This document shows, piece by piece, positions 48,401 to 51,843 of a stretch of DNA of 64,000 bases (positions are counted from its first letter, which is position 1; each line of letters begins with the position of its first letter). This DNA is from Antedon bifida. Lineage: Eukaryota; Echinodermata; Crinoidea; Comatulida; Antedonidae. The position numbers and the translations under genes are program-made. The notes below the pieces were generated by a model. It saw nothing but the letters and a program-made list of their open reading frames with translations. It did no database searches and was not told the origin of the DNA. The stretch is from positions 17,055,001 to 17,119,000 of the forward strand of contig OY727095.1 of the NCBI GenBank assembly GCA_963402885.1. Reading direction: 5' to 3'.

Positions 48401-50092
48401 CATGCAGGTTATACCCCCATCATCAGTGTGTATTTATATTATTATTTTTAGCCTAATGTGGTTAATCAGTGCATGCAGGTTATACCCCCATCATCAGTGT
48501 GTATTTATATTATTATTTTTAGCCTAATGTGGTTAATCAGTACATGCAGGTTATACCTCCATCATCAGTGTGTATTTATATTATTATTTTTAGCCTAATG
48601 TGGTTAATCAGTGCATGCAGGTTATACCCCCATCATCAGTGTGTATTTATATTATTATTTTTAGCCTAATGTGGTTAATCAGTGCATGCAGGTTATACCT
48701 CCATCATCAGTGTGTATTTATATTATTATTTTTAGCCTAATGTGGTTAATCAGTGCATGCAGGTTATACCTCCATCATCAGTGTGTATTTATATTATTAT
48801 TTTTAGCCTAATGTGCTTAATCAGTACATGCAGGTTATACCTCCATCATCAGTGTGTATTTATATTATTATTTTTAGCCTAATGTGGTTAATCAGTGCAT
48901 GCAGGTTATACCTCCATCATCAGTGTGTATTTATATTATTATTTTTAGCCTAATGTGGTTAATCAGTACATGCAGGTTATACCTCCATCATCAGTGTGTA
49001 TTTATATTATTATTTTTAGCCTAATGTGGTTAATCAGTGCATGCAGGTTATACCGCCATCATCAGTGTGTATTTATATTATTATTTTTAGCCTAATGTGG
49101 TTAATCAGTACATGCAGGTTATACCGCCATCATCAGTGTGTATTTATATTATTATTTTTAGCCTAATGTGGTTAATCAGTACATGCAGGTTATACCCCCA
49201 TCATCAGTGTGTATTTATATTATTATTTTTAGCCTAATGTGGTTAATCAGTACATGCAGGTTATACCCCCATCATCAGTGTGTATTTATATTATTATTTT
49301 TAGCCTAATGTGGTTAATCAGTACATGCAGGTTATACCTCCATCATCAGTGTGTATTTATATTATTATTTTTAGCCAAATGTGGTTAATCAGTACATGCA
49401 GGTTATACCCCCATCATCAGTGTGTATTTATATTATTATTTTTAGCCTAATGTGGTTAATCAGTACATGCAGGTTATACCCCCATCATCAGTGTGTATTT
49501 ATATTATTATTTTTAGCCTAATGTGGTTAATCAGTACATGCAGGTTATACCCCCATCATCAGTGTGTATTTATATTATTATTTTTAGCCTAATGTGGTTA
49601 ATCAGTGCATGCAGGTTATACCTCCATCATTAGTGTGATATTGCAAAATAATTGTAATTCATTATATAAAAAAATGTTATAATAACTAATAAAGAAAATT
49701 ACATTCTCTATAATTTTAAACTTTAATTAAAAGAATTTCTTCTTTGATAATATTATAAAAATAATGTACATCTTGTTTTAAATACCTTATTGATAGATTT
49801 CACAAGATCTGGTTGCGTCTTACAAATTTGTTTAATTGTTTGCAGATCATTGTTGGACAACAAAGCTTTTTCTAATTTGTTCCTGTTAAAATGTAAGAAA
49901 TAATGAATTATTACATTATTTTATGAAAATGACGATTGATGGAAATAATAATATGATGAGAATGAGCCCTTTAATTGTAATATTTATGATTTCATAATTT
50001 TTTAAGAAAGTTTTAAAGTATTGCTAACTATTCAAACATTTTAATCTGGTTATTTTTGTTGGATTTGAAAAAAAAAAAACGTACCTTTCCAT
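6439..50092 (-). CDS. Multi-exon gene: ankyrin repeats - ZU5-UPA - two death-effector-like domains - linkers - second ZU5-UPA (3' end outside the recognised part)
   Basis: Hand-built model of 29 coding exons. Coding segments, 5' to 3': 50092-50085, 49882-49786, 46827-46720, 45422-45315, 43772-43665, 42257-42150, 40719-40609, 37897-37790, 36364-36254, 33097-33013, 30543-30514, 29921-29392, 25448-25314, 24915-24774, 20495-20466, 19895-19836, 19361-18846, 17817-17773, 13108-13046, 12801-12688, 12465-12370, 12170-12126, 11953-11840, 11751-11650, 8246-7720, 7295-7152, 6946-6814, 6701-6672, 6498-6439. Every border is AG/GT, every phase joins its neighbour, and no stop appears in about 1,290 codons. 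Families: ANK, ZU5 and UPA (as in UNC5, PIDD and ankyrins), and death-effector-like helices. The inferred role is a cytosolic death-fold adaptor or innate-immune receptor. No final stop was seen, so the 3' end lies further left. Two adjacent genes remain possible, but no start codon context or stop splits the chain. The order ANK-ZU5-UPA-DED-DED-ZU5-UPA matches no protein I know. Confidence 0.72.
6672..6701 (-). CDS. Mini linker exon after UPA (module 2)
   Basis: 30-nt phase 1-1 exon, acceptor gttacag, donor gtatgtt, C-VVNTSKQTL. Counterpart of 20466-20495. Confidence 0.58.
6814..6946 (-). CDS. UPA domain, second half (module 2)
   Basis: 133 nt, phase 0 in and 1 out, acceptor tttgtag, donor gtaagta. 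VPANYLWHTRPTKTFLLIRG then LLKARVLLSQESNNIDPVLV. Counterpart of 24774-24915, sharing LWxTxPxKxFLL and SNNIDPV-VN. Confidence 0.68.
7152..7295 (-). CDS. UPA domain, first half (module 2)
   Basis: 48 codons, phase 0-0, acceptor ttgtacag, donor gtaaaaa. AIEQEHMRSGEQMLRSPVEI then LSMYNDMKITVEVLDNKWKI. Counterpart of 25314-25448, keeping SGEQ/IGEQ, the MYxDMKITV strand and the Trp. Confidence 0.7.
7720..8246 (-). CDS. ZU5 domain exon (module 2)
   Basis: 527-nt exon, acceptor ttctgcag, donor gtaatta, phase 1 in and 0 out. GSTGGTLHL, EGKKVKVSLEHCF, HPHETIISPIVKCGPEG, FNKPCLLSFPHDA, WEFTLLVKDRIQDEWKQI, then GLCCITLNHFTFFTLKG. Same layout as module 1 with about one residue in four changed. Flanking introns are also similar, so the whole block was duplicated. 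Confidence 0.85.
8260..8820. other. Intron block duplicated with the ZU5 exon
   Basis: Collinear with 29935-30505 (for example ttatttatatcatgcagaaattat, split by small changes, and tttttattgtggccagtttc). Similarity stops where the exon at 30514 lies in module 1. Confidence 0.7.
8888..9412. mobile_element. Dispersed repeat with CCNCCAAGGAGG start
   Basis: Starts acctccaccaaggaggttat, followed by a (GT)n run at 8927 and two related sentences about 'ggccacagtttttcatccg / gccacaatgatc' at 8960 and 9098. Ends gcggaggtttgtactctcgg then agtaccctctag. Minus strand 9240-9310 has a tRNA-like A/B box (tggtgtaatgg, ggttcaagtc). I recall similar repeats in many aquatic animals but cannot name the family. 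Confidence 0.55.
9451..9716. mobile_element. Small TTAA-type MITE (candidate)
   Basis: Ends CCCTTTGAAGATGC and the reverse complement of CCCTTTCAAGACC, next to TTGA (left) and TTAA (right). 266 bp, non-coding. Confidence 0.4.
9720..10679 (+). mobile_element. Degenerate LINE (RT fragment)
   Basis: Reads NKNNYRPIALASVLSKVFES at about 9830-9890, then DYQFAFKAKHSTDTC at about 9930 and DASKAFDRVNHRGL at about 10050, the classical order of non-LTR reverse transcriptase motifs. Later pieces (tatgcggatgacattgtt, YADDIV, near 10345) give the RT catalytic box. Many frameshifts; inactive. Jockey/CR1-like group. Confidence 0.65.
10098..10133. mobile_element. 36-bp perfect foldback with 7-bp target duplication
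   Basis: Arms 10098-10113 and 10118-10133 are exact inverted copies (catagagatattatag) with a 4-bp loop. Flanked on both sides by tttatag (10091-10097, 10134-10140). Inserted into the degenerate LINE. Confidence 0.6.
10680..11085 (-). mobile_element. Penelope-like retroelement fragment
   Basis: Minus strand reads GLNFATAPSTIPKEEII (about 11030) and, further on, TEGTVMGFPFSPVIANIFLE (about 10800), typical Penelope RT segments. Fossil, broken, clearly partial. It lies in the intron between linker exon 4 and the second ZU5 exon. Confidence 0.7.
11104..11640. mobile_element. 537-bp TTAA MITE beside a splice donor
   Basis: TIRs AGATGTATTGTCCCTTGA and its complement (TCAAAGGGACAATACATCT), flanked by TTAA at 11100-11103 and 11641-11644. 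The paralogous cassette (tttatgatccTTAActcacc, 11824-11839) is the empty site, which proves insertion and target duplication. No transposase inside. Confidence 0.85.
11650..11751 (-). CDS. Coiled-coil linker exon 4
   Basis: 102-nt phase 1-1 exon, acceptor ttgaacag, donor gtgagtt. E-LDSDSQATVNEELQTQMK then LMIEEQERKLEAES. Its donor is followed within six bases by the TTAA target of a 537-bp MITE (11104-11640). Confidence 0.6.
11840..11953 (-). CDS. Coiled-coil linker exon 3
   Basis: 114-nt phase 1-1 exon, acceptor ttgaacag, donor gtgagtt. E-LTKQLTSDSLITVNEEL then QMKKGMIEEQETKLEAKS. Downstream intron reads gtgagttaaggatcataaat. It is the paralogous empty site for the MITE next to exon 4. Confidence 0.6.
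12126..12170 (-). CDS. Acidic linker exon
   Basis: 45-nt phase 1-1 exon, acceptor cttcacag, donor gtacag, encoding D-EQDDTETNTQENEQ. Paralogue of 17773-17817. Confidence 0.55.
12370..12465 (-). CDS. Coiled-coil linker exon 2 (divergent)
   Basis: 96-nt phase 1-1 exon, acceptor ataacag, donor gtgagtt. E-VTKELPSDSPGTVKEESH, then TQLEQKIKPKPET. Shares the VTK-L-SDSP-TV start with its neighbours but has a shorter, Pro/Lys-rich end. Confidence 0.55.
12688..12801 (-). CDS. Coiled-coil linker exon 1
   Basis: 114-nt phase 1-1 exon, acceptor ttgaacag, donor gtgagtt. Encodes E-VTKQLDSDSPVTVNEEF then MKKLMIEEQERKLEAES. The charged half should be helical with E/K heptad character. First of four homologous cassettes at 12688, 12370, 11840 and 11650. 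Confidence 0.6.
13046..13108 (-). CDS. Linker exon
   Basis: 63-nt phase 1-1 exon, acceptor tttcacag, donor gtaggat, encoding D-VQDGSVTSALPQSDIQGS-QQ. Related in border sequence (ends in QQ plus a split Gly/Asp codon) to the acidic linker exons. Confidence 0.5.
13327..17669. mobile_element. TTAA-flanked (piggyBac-like) element interrupted by a LINE
   Basis: TTAA at 13323-13326 and 17670-17673. Ends CCCTTTCACTG and the complement CTCTTTCCCTG. Near the right end, 17545-17660 has 2.5 copies of a ~47-bp unit with tacccagtaataccgggta. No transposase was seen. The 2A-LINE at about 13770-17281 sits inside it. Confidence 0.5.
13770..17281 (+). mobile_element. CR1/L2-type LINE with signal-like N-terminus and 2A peptide
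   Basis: First frame 13830-14738 (about 302 codons): hydrophobic leader at residues ~14-35, a canonical 2A with core GDIEENPGP at ~107-115, then AP endonuclease (LNINAHSIVNK, TESWLDG, GGGVVVAV, LYRPPDS, GDLNI). Later frames: SDHEGVSF (14845), GKSPGPDG (15530), NYRPISL (15705), QHGFLRGRSC (15810), KAFDKISH, GVPQG (16094), YVDDT (16177), then the C-terminal domain 16516-17004. Interrupted: frame shift near 14735, breaks near 15110, 15430, 15560 and 16013, and a 35-bp direct duplication at about 16406-16477. Ends aaataaatgatatgatatg. 2A in such LINEs is known from sea urchins and amphioxus. Confidence 0.85.
17773..17817 (-). CDS. Acidic linker exon
   Basis: 45-nt phase 1-1 exon, acceptor cttcacag, donor gtatgat, encoding D-EQDDTATTTQASEQ. 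A near copy of the exon at 12126-12170. The upstream intron ttttt/aatattgtaaaataatttcatgtcag is also shared, so a whole cassette was duplicated. Confidence 0.55.
17913..18536. mobile_element. 624-bp TTAA MITE
   Basis: TIRs AGACACCTTCCCTACAATTT at both ends in inverse orientation, flanked by TTAA at 17909-17912 and 18537-18540. Contains a CpG-bearing middle (gcgcgcgg, cgatcgatcg) and AGGCCTA clusters. Non-coding; lies in an intron. Confidence 0.85.
18541..18845. other. Intron, nothing recognised
   Basis: AT-rich intron between the death-fold exon and the MITE. Confidence 0.4.
18846..19361 (-). CDS. Tandem death-effector-like domains exon
   Basis: 516-nt phase 1-1 exon, acceptor gttgcag, donor gtatgta, about 172 codons. 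First helical unit: LEDKLNKLNYDLSKVF, then YFNELSEKGYIKPTDVGLLL and EIARLSELKDAKEFVEQY. The E-L-x-x-K-G-x-I-x-x-x-x-x-x-L-L-x-L pattern is the helix 4-5 region of DEDs (compare FADD and caspase-8). Second unit: RHRLTPYRKRLCKALTQF, then STIWDVAFELESKN and QRKEFANILG, again six-helix-like. The classical RxDL motif is not clear, so 'DED-like' is the safest name; CARD or another death fold is possible. Expected to form homotypic filaments with caspases or adaptors. Confidence 0.65.
19836..19895 (-). CDS. Ser/Gly-rich linker exon
   Basis: 60-nt phase 1-1 exon, acceptor ccggtacag, donor gtaata, encoding PSSIGVSSGTGVSNRGIRQ. Flexible spacer before the death-fold exon. Equal in length and place to 6439-6498 in module 2, although the residues differ. 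Confidence 0.5.
20229..20331 (+). pseudogene. 5S rRNA-derived fragment
   Basis: About 100 bp resembling animal 5S rRNA: gttgaaacaccggtt, gtctgatcaccaagttaagc (internal A box), ggacctggtt, cttggatgggagaccgtctg. Both termini are missing and there are scattered changes. Either a 5S pseudogene or the head of a 5S-derived (SINE3-like) element. Confidence 0.7.
20466..20495 (-). CDS. Mini linker exon after UPA (module 1)
   Basis: 30-nt phase 1-1 exon, acceptor gttatag, donor gtatgtt, encoding C-DVETSRQNL. It is the clear counterpart of 6672-6701 (C-VVNTSKQTL) after UPA of module 2. That conserved order supports both as real exons. Confidence 0.6.
   Translation of the reverse strand: MMLRHQDKI
20823..20990 (+). 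mobile_element. tRNA-derived SINE, 5'-shortened copy
   Basis: tcaagcagaaggttctgggt, B box ggttcgaatg, then the shared body (ttctcacagatttcctcatc; cagtatatcaccgggcggtt) and tatata tail. Family mate of 21162-21352. Confidence 0.65.
21162..21352 (+). mobile_element. tRNA-derived SINE, most complete copy
   Basis: Head gccccagtggtctaatgg has an A box (tggtctaatgg), and ttctgggttcaaat the B box, resembling tRNA-Glu/Asp. Body and tail as in the copies at 20823 and 4325. Not a working tRNA: no acceptor-stem pairing. Confidence 0.7.
21360..21950. other. Unassigned intron sequence
   Basis: Contains ctacattagctggcgatag at about 21536, which is echoed at 22320-22470 on the other side of the LINE tail. 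Otherwise nothing recognised. Confidence 0.35.
21960..22318 (+). mobile_element. LINE 3' end with terminal hairpin
   Basis: Ends aaaataaacgaaacgaaac, a short tandem tail as in CR1/L2 LINEs. A stem-loop at 22195-22236 (ggaggtcac...gtgacctcc) precedes it, with an inner aagttca/tgaactt pair. No coding part. Confidence 0.5.
22319..22475. repeat. Degenerate short tandem repeats (acattagcggt)
   Basis: About six diverged units of 25-30 bp with tctacattagctggaggttt-like sequence. Confidence 0.45.
22476..23300. other. Nothing firmly recognised
   Basis: AT-rich intron; the right part may be the decayed upstream body of the LINE that follows. Confidence 0.35.
23300..24360 (+). mobile_element. LINE 3' fragment (RT C-terminal domain and 3' UTR)
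   Basis: Frame 23308-24006 holds YTYLSYGNIVWANTYTS, LQKKAIRIISGSP, LFRNLNLLKVEDINLYQ and NKLPSNLLNSIS, the usual C-terminal region of L2/CR1/Rex-type RTs. The 3' UTR has a stem-loop at 24274-24300 (cagggagttg/caactccctg) and ends near gaaaataaatg. 5'-truncated. Confidence 0.75.
24774..24915 (-). CDS. UPA domain, second half (module 1)
   Basis: 142 nt, phase 0 in and 1 out, acceptor ttcctag, donor gtaagta. AENLWRTGPSKKFLLRRVNS then AKVLKATISLKQKSNN matches the UPA C-terminal half: Trp after the linker, then an F-x-L-x-R-V-N-x-S strand as in UNC5. Confidence 0.7.
25314..25448 (-). CDS. UPA domain, first half (module 1)
   Basis: 45 codons, phase 0-0, acceptor atttcag, donor gtaagaa. MIEEDHIKIGEQPLIVPENI, then LVMYKDMKITVAVSKQEWQV. 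The pattern (big turn, h-x-h-x-x-G/K-D-h-x-h-x-h, conserved Trp) resembles the UNC5 UPA segment before its IWNG-type motif. Confidence 0.7.
25512..26474 (-). mobile_element. Cluster of LINE fragments
   Basis: 26474-26271 reads SRLYFLKQLCRSGLDAQ and VIRPVLEYAVPVWG (C-terminal RT region). 26158-25970 reads TTSNQEIGDLFNKPFQSVFT (region before RT). 25943-25512 reads THPNKILRTALHPK and RVIKLWNKLPS (C-terminal end). The order is not collinear, so at least two insertions are mixed. Confidence 0.6.
25883..25987. repeat. 105-bp direct repeat, copy 1
   Basis: gggccgtacgcaggatttta to attttaagaccctata; over 95% like 27351-27455. Confidence 0.8.
26845..27190. repeat. ~153-bp tandem repeat, two and a half copies
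   Basis: gttatgtaatat, ataatgggtgtg, tacatgtcataagct and ataccaaac recur at 26847, 27000 and partly at 27123. Diverged; includes tgacgtcat motifs (CRE-like by sequence only). Confidence 0.6.
27351..27455. repeat. 105-bp direct repeat, copy 2
   Basis: Partner of 25883-25987, 1,468 bp apart in the same orientation. Confidence 0.8.
27774..29133 (-). mobile_element. tRNA-derived SINE, copy B, split by a MITE
   Basis: 27774-27830 and 28715-29133 together match copy A (5859-6330); the head-side site actaagcattgatatc in A is split here. The tagcattaatatatagatg tail lies at about 29105. Confidence 0.6.
27831..28714. mobile_element. 884-bp PIF/Harbinger-like MITE
   Basis: TIRs GGGCCTGTTTCTGCTGA (left) and TCAGCAGAAACAGACCC (right). 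The 3-bp TSD TAA (27828-27830, 28715-28717) is proven by the empty site in SINE copy A. Subterminal zones are packed with aatcgatta and aaccgatta motifs (10 or more). No transposase frame. Confidence 0.8.
29392..29921 (-). CDS. ZU5 domain exon (module 1)
   Basis: 530-nt exon, acceptor ttctgcag, donor gtaatta, phase 1 in and 0 out. ZU5 signature: GSTGGTLHL, then a P-x-V-I-EGKKVKISL strand, HPHETIISPIVKCGP, FNKPISLSFPHDA, and the UNC5-like end WEFTLL, EWKQIG and GRCYVTLKHFCRYALMG. In UNC5, PIDD and ankyrins ZU5 packs against UPA and a death domain. There is no visible serine protease-like HFS autoprocessing motif of PIDD type, so cleavage is not supported. About 75% similar to the exon at 7720-8246. 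Confidence 0.85.
30514..30543 (-). CDS. Mini linker exon (10 codons)
   Basis: 30-nt phase 1-1 exon, acceptor ttttttcag, donor gtgagtt, encoding D-LPSPVQKQN. It sits immediately 5' of the ZU5 exon. The matching place upstream of the second ZU5 exon (about 8815) keeps the intron similarity up to this point but not the exon. Confidence 0.5.
30544..30679. other. Short intron stretch
   Basis: Nothing recognised; a purine-rich ggggagggggacgacaaggg lies near 30640. Confidence 0.35.
30680..32162. mobile_element. DNA element with CAGGGGCG TIRs
   Basis: CAGGGGCGCATCTAG at left and CTAGATCCGCCCCTG at right, 1,483 bp. No clean target duplication and no transposase. Inside: ttaagtgcaatacatttgac repeats (about 30960), a 79-bp direct repeat (gagtacgatgatattgactg at about 31295 and 31373) and a minus-strand tRNA-like B box (gagttcaagtc at about 31460). 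Confidence 0.5.
32091..32470. repeat. Direct repeat pair across the element's right end
   Basis: aaatctacattttacattta...gcaattaataaggttcaaat at 32091 recurs, slightly changed, at 32409-32470. Confidence 0.6.
32560..32690 (+). mobile_element. LINE 3' tail
   Basis: gtattgaataaagagattga followed by (tttga)n-like ttgatttgatttg is a typical CR1/L2 3' terminus. No coding part attached. Confidence 0.4.
33013..33097 (-). CDS. Last ankyrin exon (half repeat, C-terminal cap)
   Basis: 85-nt exon, acceptor attctattag-type (ttttttaatag), donor gtaagtg. It encodes NGNTPVSLLKNNRWIEEQ then RKTKILNFLE. NGNTPVSLL is a degenerate TPLHLA turn, and the amphipathic helix caps the stack. It enters in phase 0 and leaves in phase 1, switching from the ankyrin exon phase to the 1-1 phase of all later cassettes. 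Confidence 0.7.
33190..33505. repeat. Imperfect inverted repeat around ~255 bp
   Basis: gtcatggctcaaacatttacca (33195-33216) and tggtaaaatgtttgagccatga (33477-33498) are near-exact complements. It could be a small MITE, or an inverted copy of an intron piece next to the ruined ankyrin unit. Confidence 0.5.
33604..33628 (-). pseudogene. Ruined ankyrin repeat exon
   Basis: Only about 24 nt of the 3' end of an ankyrin exon remain (the ACCAGCAACATTGCAAAAG end) with its donor gtaatgtac. The preceding sequence matches the upstream intron of the other units (atactgacaac, then the T-rich tract, then attactgctaaataatgtg). An internal deletion has removed the acceptor and most of the repeat, so it should be skipped in splicing. 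Confidence 0.65.
33760..35926 (+). mobile_element. Ty3/Gypsy LTR retrotransposon fossil (integrase end)
   Basis: The part recognised is the 3' end of pol: integrase zinc-binding region, core and C-terminal part (about 33780-34950), then a region to about 35830 that may include the 3' LTR. Broken, with several breaks, and only a portion of an element. Flanked on both sides by ankyrin-unit intron sequence. Its right two-thirds (from 34231) was copied again with the 4.4-kb duplication. Probably not very old, but dead. Confidence 0.75.
36254..36364 (-). CDS. Ankyrin repeat exon (unit A, 37 codons)
   Basis: Phase 0-0 single ankyrin repeat, DGDTLLHSYMKSVHT at the start, same donor and acceptor as the other units. 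Duplicate of A'. It is followed by a broken retroelement fragment, a ruined ankyrin unit, then the terminal ankyrin exon. Confidence 0.78.
37790..37897 (-). CDS. Ankyrin repeat exon (unit B, 36 codons)
   Basis: Phase 0-0 single ankyrin repeat, NGDTPLHSYLGSVRTHTL and QHGAPVALQNE, donor gtaaatgt, acceptor ctttccag. Duplicate of B'. Confidence 0.8.
38644..40285 (+). mobile_element. Ty3/Gypsy fossil, duplicated copy
   Basis: Copy of the right part of the fossil at 33760-35926 (integrase end plus downstream part). It arose by segmental duplication, not by transposition. Broken. Confidence 0.75.
40609..40719 (-). CDS. Ankyrin repeat exon (unit A', 37 codons)
   Basis: Phase 0-0, DGDTLLHSYMKSVHTAPTL then EIVTCLIQHGAPVALQNE. 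One codon longer than the other units (extra Ala-Pro region) and with LLH in place of PLH. Identical to unit A (36254-36364) as part of the 4.4-kb duplication. Confidence 0.78.
42150..42257 (-). CDS. Ankyrin repeat exon (unit B', 36 codons)
   Basis: Phase 0-0, NGDTPLHSYLGSVRTHTL then EIVTCLIQHGAPVALQNE. Identical in protein to unit B at 37790-37897, since both lie in the tandem 4.4-kb duplication. Confidence 0.8.
43665..43772 (-). CDS. Ankyrin repeat exon (unit C, 36 codons)
   Basis: Phase 0-0, YGDTPLHEYLGSVGTPTL then ELVTCLIQHGAPVALQNK. Donor gtaatg. The first residue is Tyr and there are V-G-T and E-L-V differences from units D and E. It lies just beyond the 4.4-kb duplication. Confidence 0.8.
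45095..45219 (+). mobile_element. (GTCY)n mini-element, Helitron/Helentron-like, in unit D
   Basis: Inserted between gattttt and gttaatgtgc, which are contiguous in units A-C. Starts agtagcctggactcgactct, then atagttcactatg, (GGTC/TGTC)n, ccggtatcactatgcattg, and ends ggccttgtt. A GTCY microsatellite core is typical of HINE/mini-me/pearl-type elements. Confidence 0.55.
45315..45422 (-). CDS. Ankyrin repeat exon (unit D, 36 codons)
   Basis: Phase 0-0, NGDTPLHEYLGSVHTPTL at the start and QHGAPVALQNK at the end. It is almost the same as unit E and also has the (GTCY)n insertion in its downstream intron, so D and E were copied after that insertion. Confidence 0.8.
46476..46624 (+). mobile_element. 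(GTCY)n mini-element in unit E
   Basis: Same site and sequence as in unit D, with a longer microsatellite and an intact terminal palindrome GTCGCGT-gg-ACGCGAC (46477-46492). Confidence 0.6.
46720..46827 (-). CDS. Ankyrin repeat exon (unit E, 36 codons)
   Basis: Phase 0-0 exon with acceptor ctttccag and donor gtaaatgt. It encodes one ankyrin repeat with NGDTPLHKYL at the start and CLIQHGAPVALQNK at the end. The TPLH turn, the L-V-x-x-L-I helix and the HGA loop fit the consensus. It carries GRVHTPTLEIVM where the others have GSV..TPTLEIVT. Its intron holds a short (GTCY)n element. Confidence 0.8.
47831..48212. other. Intron, relic of an ankyrin-unit intron
   Basis: gagcaatttatatttgtttt and gtacactttaaatcagtt match unit introns, but no exon follows. 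It looks like the edge of the array. Confidence 0.5.
48213..49637. repeat. 71-bp minisatellite, about 20 copies
   Basis: Unit includes tatttatattattattttta, gcctaatgtggttaatcagt and acatgcaggttatacc. Copies differ mainly at two sites (cccc/ctcc/cgcc; acatg/gcatg). It lies in intron 2 of the ankyrin gene. Confidence 0.95.
49786..49882 (-). CDS. Exon 2: ankyrin N-terminal cap
   Basis: 97-nt exon, acceptor ttaacag, donor gtattt. It encodes NKLEKALLSNNDLQTIK followed by QICKTQPDLVKSINK, which is the helix pair and loop that normally precede a GDTPLH ankyrin motif. It ends in phase 0, the entry phase of every ankyrin exon that follows. It is separated from the first full repeat exon by about 3 kb of intron holding a 71-bp minisatellite. 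Confidence 0.7.
49883..50084 (-). other. Intron 1 of the ankyrin gene
   Basis: 202-bp intron, donor gtacgt, acceptor ttttaacag. Confidence 0.5.
50085..50092 (-). CDS. Exon 1 coding end: start codon
   Basis: Eight coding bases, ATG GAA AG, followed by a good donor (gtacgt). The phase-2 end completes an Arg codon with the first base of exon 2, giving MERNKLEKALLSNN. This start is chosen because it joins in frame to an ankyrin N-cap and no coding exon was seen upstream. The 5' UTR should lie at about 50093-50240, before the 31-bp minisatellite. No TATA box was recognised. Confidence 0.55.
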
Positions 50093-50244
50093 TTCAAAAA
50101 TACAGTGTGTTCATTTAACAATTATTAATACTGATAGCTTCTAGTGTAAAAGTAAGCCTACACATTCTGTTCTGAAAATATGAAAGGTAAAACATAATTA
50201 ATTAGACATAAACCTTTGCATTAAAGGCTACAACAATTAAATTG

Positions 50245-51490
50245 CACCTGTATGCTGGCATTACTGAATGAAGATGACCTGTATGCTGGTGTTAATGAAT
50301 GAAGATGACCTGTATGCTGGTGTTACTGAATGAAGATGACCTGTATGCTGGTGTTACTGAATGAAGATGACCTGTATGCTGGTGTTACTGAATGAAGATG
50401 ACCTGTATGCTGGTGTTACTGAATGAAGATGACCTGTATGCTGGTGTTACTGAATGAAGATGACCTGTATGCTGGTGTTACTGAATGAAGATGACCTGTA
50501 TGCCGGTGTTACTGAATGAAGATGACCTGTATGCCGGTGTTACTGAATGAAGATGACCTGTATGCTGGTGTTACTGAATGAAGATGACCTGTATGCCGGT
50601 GTTACTGAATGAAGATGACCTGTATACTGGTGTTACTGAATGAAGATGACCTGTATGCTGGCATTACTGAATGAAGATGACCTGTATGCTGGTGTTACTG
50701 CATGAAGATGACCTGTATGCTGGTGTTACTGAATGAAGATGACCTGTATGCTGGTGTTACTGAATGAAGATGACCTGTTTGCTGGTGTTACTGCATGAAG
50801 ATGACCTGTATGCTGGTGTTACTGCATGAAGATGACCTGTATGCTGGTGTTACTGAATGAAGATGACCTGTATGCTGGTGTTACTGAATGAAGCTGACCT
50901 GTATGCCGGTGTTACTGAATGAAGATGACCTGTATGCTGGTGTTACTGAATGAAGATGACCTGTATGCTGGTGTTACTGAATGAAGATGACCTGTATGCC
51001 AGTGTTACTGAATGAAGATGACCTGTATGCCGGTGTTACTGAATGAAGATGACCTGTATGGTGGCGTTACTGAATGAAGATGACCTGTTTGCTGGTGTTA
51101 CTGAATGAAGCTGACCTGTATGCAGGTGTTACTGAATGAAAATGACCTGTATGCCGGTTTTACTGAATGAAGATGACCTGTATGCCGGTGTTAATGAATG
51201 AAGATGACCTGTATGCTGGTGTTACTGAATGAAGATGACTTGTATGCCAGTGTTACTGAATGAAGATGACCTGTATGCCGGTGTTACTGAATGAAGATGA
51301 CCTGTATGCCAGTGTTACTGAATGAAGATGACCGGTTTGCTGGTGTTACTGCATGAAGATGACCTGTATGATGGTGTTACTGAATGAAGATGACCTGTAT
51401 TCTGGCGTTACTGAATGAAGATGACCGGTTTGCTGGTGTTACTGAATGAAGATGACCTGTATGTTGGCGTTACTGAATGAAGATGACCCC
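50245..51490. repeat. 31-bp minisatellite, about 40 copies, upstream of the start codon
   Basis: Unit gaagatgacctgtatgctgg plus tgttactgaat. 31 bp is not a multiple of three, so no long frame. It begins about 150 bp upstream of the inferred ATG on the minus strand, in the presumed promoter or 5' UTR. Confidence 0.95.
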
Positions 51491-51770
51491 TGTGCTAGCA
51501 ACATATTATACTTTAGATTTTTAAACTGTTATACTTGTACAAATAAAGCATATTGTGTACATTGTGCGATTGTAAAATCCAAGTTAATATTAAACTGGCC
51601 ATGGTCTCATCTATAAATATTGAAAAAATTATTTTGTTCATACTAATTGATTGACATATCTTGTTTTGTGGATTCATTTTCCCAAATGGCAATTATGACT
51701 TATCTTTAATTAATACACAACAAATGGCTGCCATTCAGTTTGGCAGCTATACTTTACACCCCAAAAAAAC

Positions 51771-51843
51771 GCATAGTGATACCGGACCGACAGACAGACC
51801 GACCGACCGACATAGTGAACTATAGAGTCGCGTCCACACGACT
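51771..51843 (-). mobile_element. (GTCY)n mini-element, third copy, inverted
   Basis: Reverse complement of the D/E elements' first half, from agtcgtgtggacgcgactct to tcactatgc. The 3' half differs, so either it is cut short or the ends are variable. Confidence 0.55.

Noticed and set aside
48213-51490. Regular repeats resembling a CRISPR array
   Set aside because: Contiguous tandem units with no unique spacers, in a eukaryotic gene: minisatellites.
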